Positions 5,715 to 10,828 of a stretch of 11,452 nt of DNA are shown here, piece by piece. The notes under the pieces were generated by a model that did no database searches, was not told the origin of the DNA, and saw only the letters and a program-made list of their open reading frames with translations. The number at the start of each line of letters is the position of its first letter. The first letter of the stretch is position 1. Both the position numbers and the translations under genes were made by a program. The DNA lies in the NCBI GenBank assembly GCA_043820655.1, contig JBDRDO010000016.1, positions 1 to 11,452 of the forward strand, read 5' to 3'. This stretch comes from JAZDEL01 sp043820655. GTDB lineage: Archaea; Iainarchaeota; Iainarchaeia; Iainarchaeales; JAZDEL01.

Positions 5715-6386
5715 TCAGCCCTGAATTGCGTCGATTATTTCAGCAGCCTGCCTGTAAACATCCTGCACATCCTTTCCGCCCTCAATCCTTTTCAGGTTTC
5801 CGCGCCTTTCATAATATTCAATCAGCGGCTTCCCTGTTTCATTATACAGTGCAAGCCTCTCGCGCACAACACTCTCCTTATCATCTTCGCGCTGTGTAAG
5901 TTCCCCGCCGCATTCGTCACACGTCCCCTCCTCGCTGGGTTTCATATCAACGCCATAAATCCTTTTGCACCGCCCGCACTGTCGCCTCCCCGCTAACCTG
6001 CGGACAATCTCCTTCTCCGCAACATCAACAAACAAAACAAGGTTAATTTTCAGCCCGTTCTTATCTAGCAGTGTATCCAGAATCTCTGCCTGCCTTAAGT
6101 TGCGCGGAAAACCGTCCAGAACCAGGCCCGAATCTGAATCTGCGTTTTCAGTTTTTTCTTTTCCCCCGCCCAATTGCTTTGCAACCATTTCCGCAACAAG
6201 CTCATCAGGCACAAGCCCCCCGCTTTTCATTATAGGCGAAGCTTTCTTCCCCAATTCAGTGCCCTTCTGCACCTCGCCCCTTAACAGGTCCCCCGTGCTT
6301 AACTGCGAAAAGCCGTACTTCTCCTGCAGGAACTGCGCTACAGTGCCTTTCCCCGAGCCGGGCGCGCCTAAGAGTATGATATTCAT
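5715..6386 (-). CDS. adk: Adenylate kinase, bacterial type with zinc-binding LID
   Basis: A 223-residue enzyme catalysing AMP + ATP = 2 ADP. Motifs seen are the P-loop GAPGSGKGT (7-15), STGDLLR (30-36), LDGFPRN (90-96), and a LID with four cysteines (C137, C140, C156, C159), the zinc site of Gram-positive-type enzymes. Later arginines in GRR and QREDDKESVVRERL fit the catalytic set. It is of the long bacterial type, not the distinct archaeal AdkA family. An acidic insertion (GGGKEKTENADSDSG, 73-87) lies between the AMP-binding helix and the LDGFPR strand. The reading frame is open 29 codons upstream, but MNIILLGAPG at 6386 is the family start and has GGAGAAGTGG ahead of it plus a TATA box about 45 bases upstream. 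Downstream partners are the PfkB kinase and ahcY. Confidence 0.96.
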   Translation of the reverse strand: MNIILLGAPGSGKGTVAQFLQEKYGFSQLSTGDLLRGEVQKGTELGKKASPIMKSGGLVPDELVAEMVAKQLGGGKEKTENADSDSGLVLDGFPRNLRQAEILDTLLDKNGLKINLVLFVDVAEKEIVRRLAGRRQCGRCKRIYGVDMKPSEEGTCDECGGELTQREDDKESVVRERLALYNETGKPLIEYYERRGNLKRIEGGKDVQDVYRQAAEIIDAIQG

Positions 6387-6424
6387 ATTTGCCACTTCTC
6401 CGTTACAAAGAAAAACTAAAAAGG

Positions 6425-6434
6425 GTTTTAAATG
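6425..6434 (-). promoter_or_regulatory. Internal TATA box of adk
   Basis: The minus strand reads CATTTAAAAC. Transcription would start near 6404, giving a short leader that begins just before the GGAGAAGTGG site (6392-6401). It suggests adk and the genes after it have their own promoter, separate from trm5 and the methyltransferase. Confidence 0.5.
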
Positions 6435-6460
6435 GTTCCCTTTGCGGGATTTGGCTGGAA

Positions 6461-7216
6461 TTATTTTTTGCACACTGCCAGAAGGTCCAGGCTATCTCCT
6501 ATATTGCCCTTTATTACATGGTAATCATTCAGGCCGTATTTCCCAAGAAAGCCCCTGTCCCCTGAACTTATTTTGCGTGCAACCCTGTTAAGCGCACTCT
6601 CTATTGCATTCTTTCTGCGAAGCCTTTCCGCCTCTAACTTCTGCACTTCAGGGCTTCCGCAAATCCCCCGGACATTCACTTCCGAAAACTTTTCCTTCAG
6701 AATATTTTCAAACTCTTTAGGATAATATTCCCTTACATGGAATTTGTTCACAGGCCACTGTCCCGATTTTATTCTGTGGGTTTTGTTTGGGGTTGTGAGT
6801 ATAAGGACCCCTCCCTTTTTCAGCACCCTTCGCGCCTCAGAAATAAGATTTACGTCATCCCTGACATGCTCTATTGTCTGAAATGAAACAACAGCATCAA
6901 ACGTTCCTGCACTGTGCGGGATTTTCGTGCCATCGTACTCCTCAAAAACACATTTCCCGGAGCCGTATTTTTCCGAAGCATGTGCAATTGTTTTCTTATC
7001 CACATCAAGCCCGGTAATCATCCCCGCCTTTCCTGCCAGCGCACTTGTGCCGTATCCCTCCCCGCACCCAATCTCAAGAACAGCGCAGCCCTTCCGAAGC
7101 ATGCCCTTTGCGAATTCATATGCAAATAAATGCCTTAGATAGAGCAGGTACTGGTTCCTGGTTTCAAAGTTTTCAGGGATTATTCGCTCGTCTGTTTTCT
7201 TAATAATTTCTGCCAT
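6461..7216 (-). CDS. Class I SAM-dependent methyltransferase (Methyltransf_11 type)
   Basis: A 251-residue protein with a Rossmann methyltransferase core: motif I VLEIGCGEGYG (46-56), acidic ribose-binding strand GLDVD (about 69-73), FDAVVSFQTIEHV (about 105-117, motif IV region) and LKKGGVLILTTPNK (post-motif). The N-terminal ERIIPENF...LFAYEFAKG layout and the FHVREYYPKEFENIL segment are typical of methyltransferases encoded in surface-glycan loci, but the substrate is unknown. The frame is also open to a TTG at 7243 that directly follows the trm5 stop (TAATTG). I prefer ATG 7216, preceded by AAGGGCG, because the extra nine residues have no ribosome binding site. It lies 27 bases after trm5 and is likely cotranscribed. 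The S-adenosylhomocysteine it makes would be cleared by AhcY downstream. Confidence 0.85.
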   Translation of the reverse strand: MAEIIKKTDERIIPENFETRNQYLLYLRHLFAYEFAKGMLRKGCAVLEIGCGEGYGTSALAGKAGMITGLDVDKKTIAHASEKYGSGKCVFEEYDGTKIPHSAGTFDAVVSFQTIEHVRDDVNLISEARRVLKKGGVLILTTPNKTHRIKSGQWPVNKFHVREYYPKEFENILKEKFSEVNVRGICGSPEVQKLEAERLRRKNAIESALNRVARKISSGDRGFLGKYGLNDYHVIKGNIGDSLDLLAVCKK

Positions 7217-7243
7217 GCTTTCGCCCTTCAAATAGCCCTGCAA

Positions 7244-8320
7244 TTACTTAGCTGAAAAATCAACAACAATCTGCACTGTTTCAGGCGAGTATGACCTGCA
7301 CTTTGCCTTGCGCAGGATTTCGCATTTCTTCCCCGCGGCTTTGCACGCGCGCTTAGCTGCCTCAACCGCGGCATCGTACGGCTTCCCCACATCCCCGAAA
7401 GTGTAAAAGTGCACAACCCCGCCTTCGGGCTTCAGGCACATCAGCGCCTCCTGTAAAAAATCCTCCCCTGTTTTAGGAAGGGGCATCACAACCCTGTCCG
7501 ACGTGCCGTACAAAAGTGTGGGCGCAATCTTCCTCACATCCCCCTCCACAGGCACAACAACAGTCTGCACCTTGTTAAGTTCAATATTTGCCTTCATATT
7601 CCGCACCGCATCAGGGTTAAGCTCAACGGCAAAAATTTTATCCGGCTGGGAATGCTTCGCAAAAACAACAGCGTAAGGCCCAACCCCCGCAAACAGCACG
7701 CTCACGGTTTCTCCCTTTCTTATCAGCCCCGCAATCCTCCCCCTTTCGGTGCCCAAACGCGGGGTGAAAAACACCTTGTCCAGGTCAACAACAAATTTAC
7801 AGCCGTGCTCAATGTAATGCGCCCTGAATTTCTTCTCCCCACCGATAACCTTCAGCCCCTGCACCCTGAACTCGCCGCTCCTAACGCCCGCCTTCTTCAA
7901 AACAGTTTTAATCTGCGGGTGCGCACGCATCAATGCCTCGGCAATTAATTTTTCCTTTTCCCCAAGGCCGCGCGGAATTTCAATAACCGCAATATCCCCC
8001 AGCGAATCAAACGCGCGGGTCACTTCCTCAATTTCGCCCTTTTTCATCTTCCCCTGCAGTGCCGAGCGCAAAGAGCGCGGCTTTGTAACGCGCGCCTCAA
8101 AATCCTGCCGAACCAAAAAAGAATCAAATTGCTTCTGCGTCTGAATTATTTTCTTTATTTCCGCCCCTTCCCCCGCGTTTGGCTTTCGCGCAAGCGGAAA
8201 AACAACAAAATCCTTCCCTCGCAATGGCCTCATTTTTTTATTCAGCAGTTTTGCCTCCGCAAGGAAGGCATGTATTTTGTTTGCCTTTTTCGCCTTTACC
8301 TTAATTCCCTCGTGTTTCAT
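7244..8320 (-). CDS. trm5: tRNA (guanine37-N1)-methyltransferase Trm5
   Basis: A 358-residue SAM-dependent enzyme making m1G37 next to the tRNA anticodon, which prevents +1 frameshifting. It has a basic N-terminal D1-like domain, a central RNA-binding region (GDIAVIEIPRGL near 108; EHGCKFVVDLDKVFFTPRLGTER with R188 and E192 of the catalytic RL.TER motif), then the Rossmann domain (VLFAGVGPYAV 208-218; VELNPDAV 232-239). The DRVVMNLP motif reads DRVVMPLP here (P280 where Asn is expected; codon CCC at 7481-7483). The frame is open to 8434, but that extension crosses the divergent gene's start and promoter; MKHEGIKVKA at 8320 fits the family. The TATA box about 27 bases upstream implies a leaderless or nearly leaderless mRNA. 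Confidence 0.92.
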   Translation of the reverse strand: MKHEGIKVKAKKANKIHAFLAEAKLLNKKMRPLRGKDFVVFPLARKPNAGEGAEIKKIIQTQKQFDSFLVRQDFEARVTKPRSLRSALQGKMKKGEIEEVTRAFDSLGDIAVIEIPRGLGEKEKLIAEALMRAHPQIKTVLKKAGVRSGEFRVQGLKVIGGEKKFRAHYIEHGCKFVVDLDKVFFTPRLGTERGRIAGLIRKGETVSVLFAGVGPYAVVFAKHSQPDKIFAVELNPDAVRNMKANIELNKVQTVVVPVEGDVRKIAPTLLYGTSDRVVMPLPKTGEDFLQEALMCLKPEGGVVHFYTFGDVGKPYDAAVEAAKRACKAAGKKCEILRKAKCRSYSPETVQIVVDFSAK

Positions 8321-8345
8321 AGCAATAATTAAAATAACCAACCAG

Positions 8346-8357
8346 ATATATAAATAG
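8346..8357. promoter_or_regulatory. Shared bidirectional TATA element, trm5 / DUF63 gene
   Basis: ATATATAAATAG on the plus strand reads CTATTTATATAT on the minus strand. Both are good archaeal TATA boxes, so one element probably serves both divergent genes. On the minus side transcription would start at about the trm5 ATG (8320); on the plus side near 8377, giving a leader of about 10 bases with GGGGGC. A CCACA/TGTGG inverted repeat (8360-8364, 8372-8376) covers the plus-side start. Confidence 0.55.
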
Positions 8358-8386
8358 TTCCACAGGCTTTTTGTGGGGGCGTTTTT

Positions 8387-9217
8387 ATGGTTTTTGACAT
8401 TATTCAGCAGTACTTTATTGACCCCATAACCCAATACTCGGGCTATAATCCCGTGAATACAATTGTTTATGCCGCAATCCTGATTGCTGTTGCGTTTTTC
8501 ATTATTTTTCCTAAGCTTGACAAAAGGGGCATTAAATTCAACATAAAGTTCATGTTAGCCCTCCTTCCATACATCCTCGTGGGCATTTCATTCCGCATCC
8601 TTGAGGATTTGCACCTCCTGCCGCGTTCCCCATTTCCCTGGGAAATCTGGTATTACACAATCAGCCCCGGAATCTGGATTCTCATAGGCGTGCTTACAGT
8701 TGCATGCCTTTTAATTGCCCGCAAAATTGCCGCTGCAAAAAATCAGGATTTCCTGAAAATCTTCGGCGGAATTGGTTTTGTTTTGTGGCTCCCTCTTTTG
8801 GCACTCAATTTAATGCATTTCACCGAGTGGGGCGGCTTTGCCGCAATCGCAATATTCACCCTCCTGCTCACGGGAATTGTTGTGTTCATAACAAATCGCA
8901 TAAAGCCGTCAATCTTCGCGGACAAACTCGGCATTTTTGCACTCGGAGGGCAGGCGCTTGACGGCACGGCAACTGTTGTTGCAACAGCATACTACAACTG
9001 CGGGGAACAGCACTTTACTTCAGGATTCCTGCTTGGTTTGCATCCTCTTTTGTTCCCGCTTGCAAAAGTTGCGCTCGTGCTTCTGCTTTTGCATTACATC
9101 AACAAGGAGATTGAAAGCCCGAACATGCGCGGCTTTGCAAAGATATTTGTCGCAATTGCGGGCTTCGCCCCTGGTTTAAGGGATATTTTCACTGTTGCTG
9201 TTGGCACCTGCCTCTAG
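8387..9217 (+). CDS. DUF63-family archaeal integral membrane protein
   Basis: A 276-residue polytopic protein with about eight predicted spans (for example around 25-43, 53-71, 91-112, 123-143, 147-168 and 208-238). Family marks are the N-terminal IIQQYFIDPITQYSGYNPVN, ALLPYILVGISFRILED on the second span, YTISPGIWI, the GGQALDGTATVVA block (about 185-197) and the C-terminal APGLRDIFTVAVGTC. DUF63 is restricted largely to Archaea and has no established function that I know of; the conserved Arg, Asp and Glu residues at membrane boundaries suggest transport or intramembrane catalysis, but that is speculation. Its ATG sits 6 bases after a GGGGGC site and it shares the TATA element with trm5. 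Its stop overlaps the stop of the convergent SdpI-like gene. Confidence 0.82.
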   Translation: MVFDIIQQYFIDPITQYSGYNPVNTIVYAAILIAVAFFIIFPKLDKRGIKFNIKFMLALLPYILVGISFRILEDLHLLPRSPFPWEIWYYTISPGIWILIGVLTVACLLIARKIAAAKNQDFLKIFGGIGFVLWLPLLALNLMHFTEWGGFAAIAIFTLLLTGIVVFITNRIKPSIFADKLGIFALGGQALDGTATVVATAYYNCGEQHFTSGFLLGLHPLLFPLAKVALVLLLLHYINKEIESPNMRGFAKIFVAIAGFAPGLRDIFTVAVGTCL

Positions 9218-9876
9218 CGTTTGCCTTTGCCCGCGTGTTTTGTTTCCTTCCTGTACTCAAAATAGGAATATGCAACAAGGTAGATAGTGCCCGCAAGCAC
9301 GGGCACAAGCACTATAAGCACTGTCTGCCCAGGTACGAAAAGCCCGATAAGCACAACAAGCGCAAAAAGCCTGAACAGCAGTGCACCCCTCTTATGCGTT
9401 TTCTCCCACACCGCATCACTGCTCAATGTCCACGGTGTCCTTATGCCCACAAACCAGTTCCGCTTTGATTCCTTAAGCACCCCCCCTATAAAATAGAACA
9501 GCACGGCAAGCGCGGGCAATAACAGCCTTGCCATGTCAAACCTCATACCTAAATTCCATGCAATTGTAAGCAGATAAATGTAAAGCATAAATGCCATTGT
9601 GATAATAATCAGCCTGTCATAGTGCTTCCTGAACCTTTCAATATTCGCCTTCAAAGGGTCTATGCGCGGAATTGCAAGGAACATAAGCAGAAGCAGAACT
9701 GAAATAACCGGCATCAAAAATGTGCCCCAGAATGAATCCATGTAACCGTTAACCTCCCCGTTTGAGTTCCAGTGCGAGGCAACCTGCTCGGGCATCTGCG
9801 GGAAGAAGTAAATCGCAATTGCGAATGAAAGCACAACAATTGCGAGCATTACAATCTCGCTTTTTCTCAGGTTCAT
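9214..9876 (-). CDS. SdpI-family membrane protein (DUF1648 + SdpI)
   Basis: A 220-residue six-span membrane protein. Residues 26-56 (PQMPEQVASHWNSNGEVNGY with the following span) are the DUF1648 signature, and 140-164 (NWFVGIRTPWTLSSDAVWEK and following) is the SdpI signature. Predicted spans are at about 8-25, 53-69, 90-108, 116-134, 166-181 and 185-203. In Bacillus, SdpI is the immunity protein and signal receptor for the SDP killing factor; archaeal and many bacterial homologues lack an sdpC partner and their role is unknown. An in-frame TTG lies six bases earlier; I chose ATG 9876. No ribosome binding site is visible, and the only TATA-like sequence (CTTATAAT) is too close, so its promoter is unclear. 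It lies directly after the protease terminator. Confidence 0.88.
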   Translation of the reverse strand: MNLRKSEIVMLAIVVLSFAIAIYFFPQMPEQVASHWNSNGEVNGYMDSFWGTFLMPVISVLLLLMFLAIPRIDPLKANIERFRKHYDRLIIITMAFMLYIYLLTIAWNLGMRFDMARLLLPALAVLFYFIGGVLKESKRNWFVGIRTPWTLSSDAVWEKTHKRGALLFRLFALVVLIGLFVPGQTVLIVLVPVLAGTIYLVAYSYFEYRKETKHAGKGKR

Positions 9877-9885
9877 GTGCAATTA

Positions 9886-9932
9886 TAAGAAACAAAAAGA
9901 AGAAAAAGGGCATGGGGGGTAATTGCACCCCC
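9886..9932 (-). terminator. Hairpin plus T-rich terminator of the protease gene
   Basis: On the minus strand GGGGGT and ACCCCC (9927-9932 and 9915-9920) form a 6-base-pair GC stem with a 6-base loop. After a short CATGCCC spacer it is followed by T-rich runs interrupted by C and G. It lies 15 bases past the protease stop and separates it from the sdpI-like gene. Confidence 0.6.
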
Positions 9933-9946
9933 GCTGCCGCGTGAAT

Positions 9947-10732
9947 TTACGCTCCGTACAGTTTTTGCAGGCCTGTAATATCACCCACATTCAGCGTCCT
10001 TTTCTTGGTTTCGTCATAATCCGAGTAGCCGTACATTGTCTCTTCCATGCATGTTGTTTCATACAAGTCTCCAAGACCTATGCCGTGCCCGGTTTCATGC
10101 ACCGCTATGTTCTTCAGGTCCATAAAGCCGCTGTTTGTGTCCGAGTCCCCCCACCAGTACTGCGTGTTGAACAGCACGTCAAACTCAGTTATCTCGCGCT
10201 GCTTCGGCGGACCTGAGAAGTAGCCCCATGTGACTGTTATTGCAATAACATTCGGGTCCAAGTAATTGTCGAACACAAATTCGTTCCTTCCGTCAGGCAC
10301 ATCTCCGTTATCGCCGTCCCAGGTTGCGTCGTGGTCTATTGTCCAGCCGCCGAACAGCTCCTTGGATGTGTTTGCATCCCATGTTTCCACGCTCTCCTGT
10401 ATTGCGCTTGTTATGTAACCCTCACTCATGCCATAGTAGTTGTCGGGGTCAATGACATAATTCACAGGCGTGCTTTTCCACTTTACGCCGTTTGCAAGAA
10501 AGCCATAACAGGAACTGTCCGGTGTTTTGTCCTTGTTTTTCTCCTCAACCCATGGCGGCTTTGCATTGCCGTTATCCTTATCCTTCTTGTAGTGGATAAA
10601 AACCATTTTTTCCTTCACCCGCGGTTCGTTTGCATTGCCCTTATCATTTGCCCTTGCAGCTGCCGAACCAACCGAAACCAGCAGAATCGCGGCAACAAGA
10701 ACCACAAGCCCTATTTTCGTAAATTTGTGCAT
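9947..10732 (-). CDS. Secreted metzincin-type zinc metalloprotease (matrixin-like)
   Basis: A 261-residue predicted exported protease. Residues 1-26 form a signal peptide (basic MHKFTK, hydrophobic 7-22, cleavage probably after SAA or ARA). Residues 27-74 are a charged, Lys/Asp/Asn-rich linker with an internal duplication, and the catalytic domain starts near C75. The zinc site is HETGHGIGLGD, the metzincin HExxHxxGxxD form with H212, E213, H216 and D222, and M233 in TMYG is the Met-turn. The N-terminal TPVNYVIDP and ITSAIQESVETWD segments match matrixin strand and helix A. There is no PRCG cysteine switch; C75 and C228 are the only cysteines and could form a disulfide. GGGGGTG six bases before the ATG decides the start. 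It is followed by its own terminator. Confidence 0.9.
   Translation of the reverse strand: MHKFTKIGLVVLVAAILLVSVGSAAARANDKGNANEPRVKEKMVFIHYKKDKDNGNAKPPWVEEKNKDKTPDSSCYGFLANGVKWKSTPVNYVIDPDNYYGMSEGYITSAIQESVETWDANTSKELFGGWTIDHDATWDGDNGDVPDGRNEFVFDNYLDPNVIAITVTWGYFSGPPKQREITEFDVLFNTQYWWGDSDTNSGFMDLKNIAVHETGHGIGLGDLYETTCMEETMYGYSDYDETKKRTLNVGDITGLQKLYGA
10538..10645 (-). repeat. Diverged 69-base direct duplication in the protease pro-region
   Basis: Residues 30-42 (DKGNANEPRVKEK, 10607-10645) and 53-65 (DNGNAKPPWVEEK, 10538-10576) are copies offset by 69 bases. The first 17 bases of each copy differ at one position and similarity falls off after that. The duplication builds the charged linker between signal peptide and catalytic domain. 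Confidence 0.7.
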
Positions 10733-10738
10733 AAATTA

Positions 10739-10745
10739 CACCCCC
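10739..10745 (-). promoter_or_regulatory. Strong ribosome binding site of the protease gene
   Basis: GGGGGTG, six bases before ATG 10732. It contains the archaeal GGTG core and fixes the start codon. Confidence 0.6.
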
Positions 10746-10746
10746 T

Positions 10747-10777
10747 GTTTATAGTACACAGATTATGCATATAATTG
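10747..10777. promoter_or_regulatory. Shared divergent promoter of the protease gene and dphB
   Basis: GCATATAATTG (10768-10777 and flank) reads as a TATA box on either strand. On the minus side it predicts a start near 10746, just ahead of the protease GGGGGTG. On the plus side it predicts a start near 10798, giving dphB a leader of about 30 bases. Next to it, 10747-10767 matches 17 of 21 positions of the motif at 2356-2376 and would lie over the protease initiation region, as a repressor site might. Confidence 0.4.
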
Positions 10778-10801
10778 TTTCTACCTTATGGCTACTTAGG
10801 C

Positions 10802-10823
10802 AATTAAGGCGAAATTAAGGTGA
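10802..10823 (+). repeat. Tandem 11-base repeat duplicating the dphB ribosome binding site
   Basis: AATTAAGGCGA (10802-10812) is followed directly by AATTAAGGTGA (10813-10823). The second copy carries the functional-looking GGTGA, five bases before ATG 10829; the first carries a weaker GGCGA. This looks like a local duplication of the translation start region. Confidence 0.65.
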
Positions 10824-10828
10824 AAAAC

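Noticed and set aside
6387..6473. 29-residue N-terminal extension of adenylate kinase
   Set aside because: The P-loop Met at 6386 is the family start and has a ribosome binding site; the extension overlaps the end of the methyltransferase gene and the TATA box.
5965..6591. 208-codon plus-strand open frame antisense to adk and the methyltransferase
   Set aside because: It spans two well-conserved genes and the adk promoter on the other strand, with no recognisable motif and no ribosome binding site.
8321..8434. 38-residue hydrophobic N-terminal extension of Trm5 (possible membrane anchor)
   Set aside because: The open frame crosses the shared TATA element and the divergent gene's start codon, and family members begin at the equivalent of 8320.
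9883..9946. Possible small RNA or tRNA fragment from the GC-rich hairpin
   Set aside because: Only one stem is present, no cloverleaf can be drawn, and the flanking T-tract explains it better as a terminator.
10331..10774. 147-codon plus-strand open frame antisense to the protease
   Set aside because: Cys- and His-rich translation produced by reading the protease backwards; it runs over the protease signal peptide and promoter.
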